From Moniliophthora roreri (taxonomy: Eukaryota > Basidiomycota > Agaricomycetes > Agaricales > Marasmiaceae), in assembly GCA_001466705.2 (NCBI GenBank), contig LATX02000089.1, positions 62,001-126,000 of the forward strand: a stretch of 64,000 bases of DNA, in the 5' to 3' direction. Below are positions 1 to 11,776 of the stretch, one piece after another; the stretch's first letter is position 1, and each line of letters begins with the position of its first letter. The notes beneath the pieces are model-generated. The model searched no databases and was not told where the DNA came from. It saw nothing but the letters and a program-made list of their open reading frames with translations. The position numbers and the translations under genes were made by a program.

Positions 1-724
1 CAGACACTTTTCGTATAATCTCTCGAACCTCGGGAAGCGTAAGCGAATGAAATCCGCGGGAGCAATGATAGATAATGCAGTCCATAGAACGTATACTACG
101 GTCTTGGGATTGCCTTGTGAGATATAGAGATATATCGTGAAGAATCCTGCAGATAGAATGGGGATATTGAGAACGATGTTCGTGAGTAAAGAAAAGAACA
201 AGAAACTGACCTATAGAAGAATGCAACACTTTCCTCGGTATCTCCCAGTCAATCTTGTCCTTGTTCGTTGGAGGAACAATGGCGCCAGAAGGTGACACAA
301 AGACCTTCTTCACTTCCACATGGCCATTGGCATTCAAGCTCGCAGCACTGCCTGTCATCAACTCGTTCACCACCTCGTCGTCATCCCTTTCCTCTTTCTC
401 GTCGCTCCTATCGCTCTCAGTGTCGTCCATATCACCTTCTGAATGCCCACCGAGCTCTTCGAGTTTCCTGATGACTTTGCGAGTGATAATTTGAACACCC
501 TTTGGTTCGGAGGAGAGCGAGCGTCGGCGTTTATACGTGGTAGAGGCCGTGCTGGGCACAGGGCTGACACTACTCTTGCTCGTCGTCGTGCTAGGTGATG
601 ATCTCGGTGTGTATCCTCTGGATTGCTGTGAGACTCGTCGCCGAGGGGGAGGTGGAGGTAATTTGTCGTGTGAGTAGATATGGGGGTGTATTGTGTGTTT
701 TTGGTCCACTGCTGGAGTCGACAT
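1..724 (-). CDS. DGK1: CTP-dependent diacylglycerol kinase (DGK1/SEC59-like), 5' part, runs off the window
   Basis: Known members of this family phosphorylate diacylglycerol with CTP at the ER/nuclear membrane. Start codon is at 724-722. Exon 1 is 724-211, a 64-nt GT..AG intron is 210-147, and exon 2 continues off the left edge. The first ~160 residues are a low-complexity cytosolic tail (SPSTTTSKSSVSPVPSTAST, then a run of acidic residues). Next comes the family signature EIPRKVLHSSIGFFTIYLY, which begins the first membrane segment, and then IRLRFPRFERLYEKCL. The intron splits the Gly of SSIGFF. Recognition is from this conserved junction. Dolichol kinase is the alternative, but the EIPRK-H-S-GF pattern fits DGK1 better. 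The catalytic C-terminus is outside the window. Confidence 0.72.
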   Translation of the reverse strand, partial: MSTPAVDQKHTIHPHIYSHDKLPPPPPRRRVSQQSRGYTPRSSPSTTTSKSSVSPVPSTASTTYKRRRSLSSEPKGVQIITRKVIRKLEELGGHSEGDMDDTESDRSDEKEERDDDEVVNELMTGSAASLNANGHVEVKKVFVSPSGAIVPPTNKDKIDWEIPRKVLHSSIGQFLVLFFTHEHRSQYPHSICRILHDISLYLTRQSQDRSIRSMDCIIYHCSRGFHSLTLPEVREIIRKVS

Positions 725-1479
725 TGGATTCACTTAAGTCGTAGCTGTCGATATCCTTGAGTCGTTTATAAACTTTTTTGGATGATTGTGTGTGTGTTAT
801 CGTTATAGGACGGAGGAGAATAGGAAAGGGATAGAAAAGGATATAAGTAGCCTTATAGGGGGACACAGCTTTTGTGTTCAATCTACTTTGGGTCACGACT
901 TTTGTGTTTACATCGGTTTGTGGCAGAAAAAAGGCTAATTTCGACTGATGCACGCTTTTTCTCGTCAGCATGCCGCAATCCTTCCATTTACCGATGGCCG
1001 TGAAAGGCGGATGAATACCGAGTCCGATAATTGCCAGACGAGTCGCCATCTTTCAATCTCTCAATTCAATATAATTCAATGGTTTCCGCAGTCATCTCAT
1101 GAGGGGCTCGGGTTCAGGGACCAAGTTGCGTAGCCTCCGGATCCCTATATGTTGTTCACCAGACGTCGCGCAACAATCAGGAGAGGTATTCACTTCGACA
1201 AATGTACATACTTTTGTCGACTGTATAAACCAAAGCTGATAGGATTTCATCTGTGAGATTTAGTATTGCAGGGATGTAGGTCACTCACCCAGTAAAACGA
1301 GTTTTCGAGTGATTCGAAGCTCAGCTTCAGCTCACCTCGAGAACAAAAGTGTCTGTTTATAGCGTGCGCCGTCAGTCTGAGCTTGCTTCCGAGAGCTGCG
1401 TTTTCACTCACCATCTGCGTATGTCGCACCAAGAGCTAGCTAGCCAGAGCATGCCTTTTCATGAAACAGACGCAATGAT
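725..1479. other. Intergenic: upstream of DGK1 and downstream of the eEF2 paralogue
   Basis: Both flanking genes read leftwards, so this stretch should hold the 3' end of the eEF2 paralogue and the promoter and 5' UTR of DGK1. Short open frames occur on both strands but show no recognisable protein or splice structure. No RNA gene was seen. Confidence 0.5.
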
Positions 1480-4417
1480 TCAGAGTCTGTCATGGTAGGT
1501 CTCAAGAGGGGGGATCTCAGGCTAAAGGCACGATTAATAAATGGCCTATTATTGAATGCGGTAAACGTACTTTCAGACCCTTGCGCCTGCGTATATTGGT
1601 GACAATCTCCCCCGGAATGCTACCCTTGTCAAGACATGAACCAGGTATGAGGTCCCAATGGTCAAACACCAGTTGAGCAAAAGCTTGACCGCCCGTATTC
1701 TCCCGAAGATCCTCGTTGAAGCCAAAGGATTCAGCAACGGTAAGCCTTGACCGTGAACATGGGAGCCCCTTGCCTCGGTTCCGCTGAGAAGACTTGACCT
1801 CGTCGCTTGTTCAAGCAGGAGTAAACGCCACCGATCACACTCTCTGGGCATTGAATCTCAACTGTGATGCTATCAGTTTTACACTAGTACATATCAAGTG
1901 ATTCAAATCATACCAAGGAGGACGGGCTCCTGTAGAGCGGGTTTGGCCAGCAAGGATGCAGCATGGCACACGCGACGACACGTTAGAATGATCTGGCCAT
2001 CACCACGATATACAGTATCAGCTAGCAGCTACAAATAACGGTGAGCATCGTCGTCTTCAAGCTCGGAATGAAGCTACCCACCGTAACATCAATCAGGTTG
2101 AAACGCACGCCGCGAACAGGTTCCTCGGCACAGACACCCTCCTTCGTTGCCCACTGGAATGCAGCAACGCAAGAGTCCTTGATCTTGTTCAGATACTGCA
2201 CTCCTTTAGTGACGTCGACCAAGACGTTGGGGCCAGCATTATCTGGGCCGAAACACCAAATCTTGCGAGCTTCGGTGGCATCCCAGCCGAACTCATCGGC
2301 GAGCACCCGAGCACGGACCTTGAAATCATCACGGGCACTGACTTGTTCCTCCTCGATGGCCGTTACGAGCTCCTCCTGCATCGGCATCGCCTTGGCGTAT
2401 AGTCGATTATGCTTGTTCTGCGACTTTGACAAGGCAACGATGGAAGATTCAGCTGTGACCGTTTCACGGTACGGAACGGTTGGTTCGGAGACTTTTAGTG
2501 GTATACCTGCGTGTTCCTCTTCAAGGTCCTGCAGAGATTGTAAATGATTGATGGTCAATCCGCATTTCGGAACACGAACCTTCAGACAGATTTCCAAGTG
2601 CAGCTCTCCGGCACCTGCAACGATGTGTTCTCCTGATTCTGAAACCCAGGCTTGTACAGTGGGGTCGGACTTTGATAGTCGCTTGAGACCTTCGACAAGC
2701 TTCGGAAGATCAGACGCAGTCTTGGGTTCCACCGCGACCTGCACTACCGGCGACACGGAAAACTTCATGACCTTCATATTGTGTGCAGTCTCGGACGTAG
2801 TGAGAGTACCACTTTTCAACAGGAACTGATCAATGCCACCAAGACCAACAATGTTACCGGCAGGGCAGTCAGCAATGGGCTCTACTTTTCCGCCTATCAT
2901 GAGCACGGTTCTCTGCACGGACTTTACGAAGAGATCATGCTTCTTTCCTGGTACGTAGTTGGCTCCTTGAATTCGGACGTCCATGCCAGAACGAACGGTA
3001 CCCGAGAAAACTCGACCAAAGGCGTAGAAACGACCACGGTCCATCGTAGGCACCATCTTTGAAACATAAACCACAAGAGGTCCACCTGGATCACAATCAC
3101 GTATTCCAATGGCAGACTCGTCGTCCATGGGCCCTTCGTAGAGTGTTTGGACACGGTATTTTTGGGCTGTCGCGGGAGATGGGAGATTGATAACAATCAT
3201 TTCAAGGAGAGAATTGCCTGCAGGGAGAAATTTCCGCATCACAGCTTTCAGTAAAGCCTTTCCTGATAGCTCGCGCTCTGTCTGACTAAGCTTGATGTCG
3301 AGCTTCTCCAGAATGGTATTGATGGTATCATTCTTTCCATTCAAGATGGCGTTGAAGATCCTGAATATAGGATCGAGAACGAATTGATTGAAAGCCCGCT
3401 CCAGTGGCTTTCCATTGCCATCCGTGCTCTTCGTTGTCCATTTCCGTGTAGTCGGGTTAAAGTAGTTCTCTCCCCAAAGCTTGGACATCATCTTCTCCTT
3501 GTCAACACCAAACTTTTGGGCATAACGAATTGCGAATTGGCGAAGAGAGAAAGCCCATCCATGAAGACCAGAACCAAAGGCAACAGTGCCCTTGTCAGGA
3601 TAGACTTGGAGATCACCGAGAGCAGGATCACGGTAGGTAGAGATGATGACGTTTACGCTTTCGATGATGCGTCGAAGAGACTGATAAAACACCTCCTTGT
3701 CAACTTGTATTTCAAGGAGCGCACGATCGACCTTGTTAATGATGACGACTGGCTTTATTCTTTCTGCCAGTGCTTGCCGCAGAACAGTTTCTGTCTGTAC
3801 ACAGACACCTTCGATGCAGTCCACAACCACTAGGGCTCCATCAGTTACACGAAGAGCGGCGGTGACTTCCGACGAGAAGTCGACATGACCAGGCGAGTCA
3901 ATCAAATTTATCAGGAAACCATTGCCTTCATACCAGATGAAACCTCTGTCACAATCGAAGAAAGGAACTTACACACCTTTGGATTCCTGTCCTGCAGCAT
4001 TCACCACCTCCTTTTCGACTTCGAAATACATCGAGATAGCAGTGGACTTGATAGTAATCCCGCGTTCCTTCTCGTCGGGTCGTGTGTGCATAAAACGATT
4101 ACCCGCACTTGCATTGGCGATGATGCCAGCTTTCACGACGAGAGAGTCGGTTAGGGTGGATTTTCCGTGATCAACTGAGGTACAGAATGATCAGTAAATG
4201 CGACGGAATACATTACTGACTCACCATGAGCAATGACACTGATGTTGCGAATATTTGTTGGGCGGTCCATAAGGACGCGAATTTGGTCTAATGGAGTTCA
4301 TGAATGAGTACAATGTGAAAAGTCTACGGAAACCACAACTTGCCTGTAGTGAAGTTTCTATACAGAATCTGGTCAGTAGATAAAAGGATTGGGGTAGGAT
4401 GAATGAACGTACACCAT
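1480..4417 (-). pseudogene. Elongation factor 2 (eEF2) paralogue, nine exons, frameshifted in domain V, diphthamide His replaced
   Basis: eEF2 is the GTPase that translocates tRNA and mRNA on the 80S ribosome. Exons: 4417-4413, 4357-4344, 4287-4225, 4174-3977, 3925-2580, 2528-2082, 2028-1914, 1861-1571, 1521-1480. The joined protein starts MVNFTTDQIRVLMDRPTNIR and keeps the G motifs (AHVDHGKS, DSPGH, NKVD). Intron 2 is GC..AG (GCAAGT). The seventh intron lies directly before the diphthamide loop, which reads [12 protein letters not shown] where the family has LHADAIHRGGGQ, so the modified His is Tyr. In exon 8, near 1741, about five bases are missing after the codons for KAY. Exon lengths leave the frame two bases out, which a five-base loss explains exactly. 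Without the indel it would be about 840 residues, the normal length. The intact remainder suggests recent decay or a sequencing error, and a canonical copy should exist elsewhere. Confidence 0.85.
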
Positions 4418-5031
4418 GGCTGCGATTCCTCTTCGCAAAACTGTAACTCTGAATGCGGTGAGCGATACTCATCTTGCCTCGGGCGATATAAACCTCAAAT
4501 TTCTAAAGCCGGGGCCGCAGCAGACTCATTCTGACAGATTCGGATCCGTGATGGAACAACAACAACAACCACCATCCCCGTGGCTGTCGTTGCGTTCCGG
4601 CCTCTGTTGAGCTTCGGGCACTCAGCATCGTCTACCGTTGCCGAGAAGTTCATGGTCAAAACCACGATTTTTGATCCTCGTTTCCGATTTCTCCGGTTCC
4701 CAATCCATTCGGTGGCCGGCCTCCCCAAGTCATCAGGCATCGTTCATCATTCTTATCTTCTCTTCCTTCACCTCCCGCAATGTCGGCCGCAACTCACTGA
4801 TGATGCTTCGTTCACAGCCGATTTGACCATTGGTACACGGCCAGACGTTAATAGACACTCAGTATGAAACCAAGGCTTGACGCCAGGATTGAGTCCCGCA
4901 AACCAGACCTTGTGTAAAAGCGTTTGGAAATTCCACGGAGCGATCGAAACACCTCAGACAGGGCTCAAAGCGTTGCTCAATTGTGAAATAAAAATACAGT
5001 AATGACATCATATTGCACAAAACGGGACAAG
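4418..5031. other. Intergenic with promoter of the eEF2 paralogue and a CAA microsatellite
   Basis: This is the upstream region of the eEF2 paralogue and the 3' flank of the BAH-like gene. A short CAA run lies near 4558-4572. It creates a Val run in a minus-strand frame that looks like a protein but has no family match. No convincing gene. Confidence 0.45.
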
Positions 5032-6677
5032 TCAGCCAGAATTCCGCAAAGCACTCGAGACATTGGGTTGATGATCGCGAGATTGCGAGGGGGGTAATTG
5101 GCCTGTCAGAGAATAACACTCTGCTTGCCCATTGAGAGACAGAGGGGGGAGCGAAGAATGTGTGAATGAGTTGATGTGAGAATCGCCACACAGACGCTCC
5201 TGACTGTCGCTTGATGAGCGACGTAATGTGGGCGCAAACTGAACCTCGCGATAGCCATAAAGCATTTGCTCATGTCGGTGAACAGCATCAGAAGGTGGAA
5301 GTATGGAATATGAAGCACGCGAGAAGTTCGAAGACTGAACCTCATCTCGAACAACTCGCTGCGGGCGCGGACGATCTTGGGAAACAGACGCTGTTGACCC
5401 CATCCTTCTATGACCACTCCAGATGGCATTATGAGGCATAACACGAGTCGCAGGGGCAGAGGGTGATACGGCAAATCCTGGTACATGATTGTGTGAACTG
5501 AAGGGACTTGACGAAGATGCTAGAGGCCTGGGCAGATGAGAAATAGCCGGCATAATACTCCCTTGGACGTTCGAGGGTGGCGGCTGAGATTGAACCCCAG
5601 GTGTTTGAGCATCTCGGTGCAGTGTTTCGCCAATGACAAGCCCCGCCAACTGCTTCGCCTGTTGTCGAGCTGCTACTTCACGCTGTGTGCTTGCGTAAAT
5701 GGTTTCCAGCACGGGAAGTTTCATGTGAGGAAGACGAAACTTCTGTAGGTATTTTGCATCGCGCATCTGCGCTGTGTTGAGAACAACGTCCAAGGGGTCA
5801 TTCTTATGCTCCACCCGCCCTTTCCTGAGATCTGTGTCATGCCTCTCCTGTCGTACAACCACTGACCGCTTCACCTTGCATTTCTGCCTGATGCAATCAT
5901 GTTGCACGTTAACTGAGCACAACACATTCTAAATAATGGAAGCGGTCAGATTGACGTGCATCTCGTCTCACTTGAAGACTTACCTCTCGATCCAGAGCCA
6001 AATACACTTCAGGGTTTCGCGGCTTGAGACGTGGCATCCCATGTTTTGATGACTCAGGACCTACGTCGAACAGTTTGACCAGAATCGCATCCCAACCATC
6101 GCGATGATGGAGAATCTCACGAATGTTGGCAATAGACAATAGGTGACCGAGGCTGAATCGAAGTTGATATGGTAGAGACGGGAGCTGGTGTCGACGGCTT
6201 TGGACCCCGGATGATGACATATGAGCCTACTCCAACCTTGTCGCCATTACAAAGGGTGATTCTCCGAGCTGCCCTCAGATTCTTTACAGACCCGTCTTGG
6301 GTATCATCCCGAGCAAGCCGGGGCAAGGCATCCAAGTACAGAGCTGATTGTGTGGATGAAAATGCTTGATACCGAGAGTAGTCGTCAAAGTCACATTTAC
6401 CTGCTATAAGCAGTCAACAACTAGTACCAGAGAACAGAATGAACTCACTGGAGCCTTCTTCCTCTTTTTTCTCCTCAGCCAATCCTAAATAGTGGCCGAT
6501 GACATCCCGAGACTTATCGAGAACCTCAAGAGGGCGGGGCCCAACAGTAACCCAATGGCTGTTGTTGGGATGATGATTTCTGAAGTACAGCTGAACGTCT
6601 GTGATGCGTTGACATTGTGGGAGCTCCATCTTGTCGAAGTTTTTCCGAACTTCTTCTTCTTCTTCTTCCTTCCACAT
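5032..6677 (-). CDS. BAH-like domain protein of Agaricomycetes (uncharacterised)
   Basis: Four exons join in frame: 6677-6449, 6400-6196, 6152-5984, 5928-5032 (499 residues). The N-terminus is acidic (MWKEEEEEEV) and followed by a helical segment. Residues ~115-220 resemble a BAH fold: a start like VGSYVIIRG, then LVKLFDVGPES, RNPEVYLALDRE and VNVQHDCIRQKC. Known BAH domains bind chromatin or nucleosomes, so a nuclear role is an inference here. The last ~250 residues are Ser/Pro/Arg-rich and probably disordered. I know this arrangement from uncharacterised, often repeat-associated mushroom genes. The start is the first ATG in frame, and an upstream exon is possible. It shares a 211-bp divergent promoter with the next gene. 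Confidence 0.62.
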
Positions 6678-6888
6678 GATTGCACCACGAAGTAAGAAAC
6701 TGCCACCACTCAGGAAGTGGCGAACCCGATTTGATTGAGCAAAGCTATACGCAATATCTCGTGACGGAGCTTGGCGATTAGAATGGGTGCTCTTGCAGCG
6801 GATGACGGCGTTGAATGACTCAAAGGATTCAGTGGCGAACAGAATTGCAGGCCCGAATCTACGAATGTGGGCAGGGAGGTGAACCAGG
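6678..6888. promoter_or_regulatory. Divergent promoter between BAH-like gene and lineage-specific gene
   Basis: Only 211 bp separate the two opposed start codons, so both promoters must overlap. No clear TATA box is visible. Inferred from gene positions only. Confidence 0.4.
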
Positions 6889-7791
6889 ATGTGGAATTTG
6901 GGCTTGTTAAACCACCATCCATATCGCCTAAACCATCACCGCCTTGGGGAAGATGCCTTTGTGAGTGCTTGCTTGCATTATTATCTCTCTGACTGATGGG
7001 TTTGTGCTGCAGCTCTACATCATCGCCAATGCACAGGCTTTGAACTTCACTTATGTGTTGAACATTCCCTCTCGCCTGAAGCTGCTTCGAAAGGAATGCG
7101 ATGCGAAAGCAAACTCGGTCAGGAACGGGCTTAGGCAACATGTGAGTAGCTTTCTGCATTGAGACATGTTGGGACTTACTCCATGGTTCCAGGTCTGAGA
7201 TAGTGTTGACATTGAGAATATGATGTCGTTCGAGGCTTTCATGCGTAATTATGGCTCCGTTTATGCATATCCCGGAAGTGAGGTGTATCCGTCTGAGGCG
7301 GTCTCTTTTAAAGTGCTGATGATGGTGCGTACTGTGAACTTTCCACAAACGGCAAACTGTTGTTGATTGCTGCAGTGAAGCGCCGCTTTACAGTTGATAA
7401 CCCTGATATCGTATGGGCCGACGAGGACGAAAGTGGCAGTCAAGAAGGAGGTCTGGATGATTCAGAGGCTCCAAAAAAGAGAAAGAAGACGACTCGTTCT
7501 GTCGGCGGTCGCGTCGCAAAGGGAAAAGACTTCTGGACCCTTTTCGATGCTTTCATGGACTCTAAGGTGAAGGAGAATGGTCGGAAAATCTCCGACAATG
7601 CTTGGAAGTCGTAAGTGCCTTAGATAAGTGCTTTTGGCTGGCAGATACTCACCTGAGAGTCCAGATATCTTAGCCTGCTCGCTCATGATGACGATGGTGG
7701 CTTTCCAGGCCGCATGACCGCCAGTGTGGCGAAAAAGAGAAAGGTCGTTGGGTCTTCTGGTCATAGGGATTTTATGGCCACTGTCATGTAG
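6889..7791 (+). CDS. Uncharacterised Agaricomycete protein, five exons, with an apparent in-frame TGA
   Basis: Exons 6889-6960, 7013-7141, 7193-7328, 7376-7610 and 7665-7791 keep a consistent frame (233 codons). Exon 2 gives LYIIANAQALNFTYVLNIPS and RLKLLRKECDAKANSVRNGL. Later come FEAFMRNYGSVYAYPGSEVY, a basic APKKRKKT nuclear-localisation-like cluster, VAKGKDFWTLFDAFM, and a C-terminus YLSLLAHDDDGGFPG. I know this as a mushroom-specific family without assigned function. With the best acceptor (AG 7191-7192) the second codon of exon 3 is TGA (7196-7198). Either the true splice site differs or the copy is nonsense-mutated. Its divergent neighbour is of similar character, and both may belong to a repeated cassette. 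Confidence 0.55.
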
Positions 7792-9077
7792 ATTTTTGAT
7801 CATTTACTGTCTCCCGTATTCTTATGCTGTAAATCATGCGTACCATGTCGTGTAAATGTATCTTTCTCGTTCGTATTTTGACGCGTCTGACTGAGGACAA
7901 AAATCTGGTTCCGTTCGACGCGAGTGTCAGAGGTGAACGTGACTGGCTTATGTCAGGTTGGACTGCGGGTCCTCGCCAAGTTGTCCTTGCTCTCAACCAC
8001 AACCAACTCACCTCCAATTCACGCTCTGCAGCGTTTCCACTCTTGACATTCGCCCTCATACCCTGTTCTGTGATGCGCTGGTCGACAGAAGTGTCGATCT
8101 CGCTCATTTTCTCTGATTTTGGTTCATGTCAGGCGGCGGTAACTGAGGAGGGCGTCGCTTGATGCAAGGTGCCTTTTATTTGTTTTCGGTTTAGCATCAG
8201 GATTGCTTATTTGATCTTTCTGGAGACATCAAACTCAGCTTCTCGGCCGATCTTCAGTTGGCGACTTCCACCTCGACGTTTCAAGCCCGTCATGCCTCAA
8301 GTAGTGAAGGTTCGAGGGTCTCTAACAGTTCCTGGCCCTCATGCATGGCATCTACGCTCTCCTATATGGGTTGTTAGACGTCAAGCTTATCAAGGCATCC
8401 GCGACAATCACATTTCTTCGTCACGCTAGCCCGTATCTGCCCTATCAATCGTTCCCCCTGCGTATCATGTTTTTGGTGCCTCAACAGTGGTCTCCATTCC
8501 ACTCCACAAGCCATGTACCTCATATCCTTCAAGGATCAAGACCCTGCCCCGCTCTCAATTCTCACAGCCGTGCTCGCAAGTTCTGGGCAAGTCGGTGCAT
8601 TCTCAAACTGTGTATCAAAAAGCTCTCGAGCTCTCAAGGTGCCGCCAACGCCTACTAAGGTCGTGCTGTCACTTGCCCTTGTATTGGAGAGCGATGCTTG
8701 AAGCCATTCAAAACCATCTTTCTCAGCGCTCCTAGGCGTTCAATGCATCAAGGTCATGAAAAATCGAACCCGGATCAGATCGTACCCCTCAAATGCTGCA
8801 ACCATCGGTCTTGCATGTTCCTTGGCAAGTCTATGTCGCCATGGATGAAGCACCGTCGGTCATCAAGCCTTGCTACTGCTCATGTCTGTATCAATCACAC
8901 AAGTGCTTCAAGCCACTCTACCACTCAAGGCCCCGTCGATCACGCAAGTCCCTCAGCCAAGTCCCTGTCGTCGAGAACACAAGTTGGAATCGCAACAAGT
9001 CTCTCTCCTCCTCAAGACTCACACCATCGATCTCGCAAGTGCAAACGGGATGAGCTTAGCAGCGTATGGTGTCCTGT
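7792..9077. other. Gene-poor stretch, no supported gene
   Basis: Several 60-130 residue open frames exist on the plus strand but overlap in all three frames. They show no splice-linked continuity or family motif. From 8500 onward the sequence repeats words such as CAAG and CTCAAG, like an old degenerate coding or low-complexity region. I see nothing annotatable. Confidence 0.5.
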
Positions 9078-9256
9078 ACACAGATGAGTGGTGTGCTCTT
9101 ACAAGTTGTATTTCCATGCTGGCACGCTGACTTTTCTGCTTTCCTTTTTCTCAGCTGCACGTCGTCTCCCGCACACAGATGAGTGGTCTGCCCTTACAAC
9201 TCGTATTTCCATGTTGGCACGCTGACTTTTCTTCTTTCCTTTTTCTCAGCCGCACG
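9078..9256. repeat. Two-unit tandem duplication, period 95 bp
   Basis: Unit 1 begins at 9078 and unit 2 at 9173, both starting ACACAGATGAGTGG. Both contain the core TTTCCATG-TGGCACGCTGAC followed by a pyrimidine tract and CTCAG. Differences are a few substitutions. The small open frames here are by-products. Confidence 0.8.
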
Positions 9257-10436
9257 AGGGGACTATGGCCGAACAGCGGTGACTTCTTTCTTGGTTTGGC
9301 ACTCTTGATATTGACCATGCTGATTGTGTTCGTTTCACAGGTCTACAATCTCAAACTACCGGTGTCTTTGTCAGGACAAGAATAATGGGCGAGTATGCAT
9401 TGGGCAGATTGGATGACGGTGGTCGGATATTATGGGGTTTCTCAAGGGCCTTGTGTAGTAGTAGATTGAATACAATTTTGGTATGGGTAACGAATAGGTG
9501 GAACCACAAAAATGAAACTGGATAGTCCTAATATGGAGACTTTGGTGCCTTTTGCCTTTGACACCGGGGTGGCGTTACTTACGGGCAAGGCGTGAAACAG
9601 GGCCGAATTGGAATTACCTAAAAACCAGGTGTTGTGTGAGCAGGGTCAGGCGCCGCTTGAAATGGCTCTGTTCAAGCGTTGCTTGGTAGAACCGCCTGGC
9701 TGTGTACGTTTCAACGCTTCTTTTCGAGTTTCTTCGCTCAAGATGTTCCTTAGCAACTACTCAGGCTATATTGTGGATCAGATATGATATTTGAAGCAAG
9801 GGGCTGTGCTAGGGTTGACGCGTTGACGTTGAGGCGTTGGGAGGCTCGGATAACGTTCTATCTTTGGCCACCAGCTTGACGGTCACAACTTGAAGATTCA
9901 CGGATGTGTACTACCCTCGAATCCTGTACACTTAGCAAGGTCCAAATAACAGCATTCTTACTGACAACTACCGGTCTACGATGCAACAGTCTCTGGTCCT
10001 GACCACACTTCTGAATGAAAACCTTTGATTCCACTTTATTCCGCAAATGCCTGCTTAAGGGTCTGTTCGGCTTCCAGGCTGATGTGCGCTCCGTGAAGGA
10101 TTTCAGTCGTGAATTTCAAAAATAAGCGGAAGAAAGGTAAACGCAGGTAGAGCAGGACCAGATTCCCAAAAAAGTAGGAGTTCCCACTCAAAATGAGGCA
10201 AAGCAGATGTCGGTCTGGGCCATCTCAGGAAGCCGGAAGGGCCCTAAGGAATCACATTTTGACTCTTCACATCTAGCTAGTCCAAACGGTATTAACTGTA
10301 TGGCAAGTTCAGGCCTTAAATACCGGCAAATGGCAATGGCCCGACACCACACTTCTTTCCATTGCATACTACTACCTTCCTACCGAGTTCTCACTGGTGT
10401 CACTCATTTAACTGTTCCACCTATTCTGCCTTTGCA
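9257..10436. other. No supported gene
   Basis: Upstream flank of the zinc-ribbon gene. Open frames are short and unconvincing, and no RNA gene or transposon end was recognised. Confidence 0.4.
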
Positions 10437-11340
10437 ATGGCAAACCAGAAGCCCCAATGTGAGAGTTGTGGCCTCAAGTTTCCAAACATGGATGCAGCCC
10501 GGAACGAATGTTTTCGTTGCGAGAAAGCTGGGAAGGCCGCCGATGCAGTTGCAAAGGACATAGAGCTGGTACGTCCTTTTTCCCTTGTTGCTTGTGCTCA
10601 TTATGAATGAACTTACAGGGGAAGCCACAATGTAAAGGTTGCGGCAAAGTATTCCCATTCATGTCAAATTCGCATTGTGCGAAATGTAAAGCAACGCCAA
10701 TGTCACCTATAAAGAGCACTGGGCCGCAGACAGGGCCACTGACGAGTACGTGTCTAAAAGTATTCCACTCAATTGATTCGCATTCAGATGACTTTATGTT
10801 CACAAGTTATATCCCGTAGTGGCGTTCCTGCCCCACTTGGACCTGCTCTTAAACGACAACAGGAAGCAAAGCTGCAAGTCCAGTCTTCTCAGGCTCATTA
10901 TATATCATCAGAAAGTGAGCCCGAGATTGTTATGTTGGCGCTCAGCAGGAACATCGAGGACAGAAAGCTTTTAGTCAGGGAGTCGAAGATCCTGAACAGT
11001 GATCTTCCAGCCGCAACGCAGAAGTTCCTCAAGCAGAAGAAAGCTTCTGAGAACCTCAATCAGAATAGTACTATCCAGTTCCGCATGAAGGTGGTGTTGG
11101 AGGGCAGAGACTCAGGCAAGTTCACGGCGGCAATTCCAGGTGACCTCATTTGAGGTTTCGCAGTGCACGACGTAAGTTTTTTGACATTTTACTGGGGTCT
11201 TGCGAGCTCGCTGATCATCGATCATCAATCACACAGCCCATGCCCTTCGTGTTCCAAAAGTTTAACCAAATTCTCAATGAACCGAACAGCTCCTGGAATA
11301 GGAAGTACAGAGAACATGTGCCCGAGTATGTTCTAGTATA
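10437..11340 (+). pseudogene. Zinc-ribbon N-terminal part of an alpha-kinase-type mushroom gene, truncated next to the retrotransposon
   Basis: Exon 1 (10437-10568) encodes a Cys pair module (CESCGLKF ... CFRC). Exon 2 (10619-10749) repeats it (CKGCGKVF ... CAKC), giving two treble-clef-like ribbons. Exon 3 starts at 10820 (TGVPAPLGPALKRQQEA) and runs through a basic helical region and IQFRMKVVLEGRD. This order (two zinc ribbons, then a linker) resembles the N-terminus of Agaricomycete alpha-kinase-type proteins as I remember them. No kinase domain follows. An in-frame TGA lies at 11151-11153. Reading past it, coding character continues through a ~90-nt intron to PFVFQKFNQILNEPNSSW, ending at a splice donor near 11330, 45 bp before the LTR. 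Truncated and probably dead. Confidence 0.5.
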
Positions 11341-11376
11341 ATCTGACATGAGTATTTGCAAATCTCATGAGTGTAT

Positions 11377-11775
11377 TGTTGAGACAGAACGGAGACGTAA
11401 AGCGCAGTGGAGTGCGCTCAACTCACATTTGTACAAGAGCTTGCTAGAACCTTGAGGGTTGTAGAGGTGCAATGTGCAGAGTAGTCAATGTAAATTGAAC
11501 TAAAGAATGTAGCTACATACATGCTTGCTTTTATACTACTCTAAAGGATAAGTTCCATGGATAAACGGTGAAACCTAGTAAGCTATGGATGTAAGCTACT
11601 GAATACTTGTGAGACGAAGTATCCAAGAATAATGTGTCTTAGAGAGACACAATACAATCGTCTGACAGTGGAAGGAACTATACATGAATTCTACATGTGT
11701 TCTACTGTATTGTGCATGAGGCTACAATACTCCTACTGGACAAGGGAGCACTCCTATGACTGTAGTGCAAGCTCC
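11377..11775 (-). repeat. Left (3') LTR, truncated at an N
   Basis: Matches the right LTR over ~400 bp with only scattered substitutions, starting TGTTGAGACAGAACGGAGAC. It breaks off at CAAGCTCC followed by N (11776). The last ~117 bp present in the right LTR are missing, so the 3' LTR/polypurine junction is not represented. Confidence 0.9.
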
Positions 11776-11776
11776 N

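Noticed and set aside
2041..2829. Plus-strand frames opposite the eEF2 paralogue
   Set aside because: Antisense shadows of the conserved coding strand.
4495..4740. 81-residue minus frame with a Val run
   Set aside because: Produced by the CAA microsatellite. No family resemblance.
10207..10563. 118-residue plus frame overlapping the zinc-ribbon exon
   Set aside because: Different frame from the Cys-rich exon, which has splice support and motif content.
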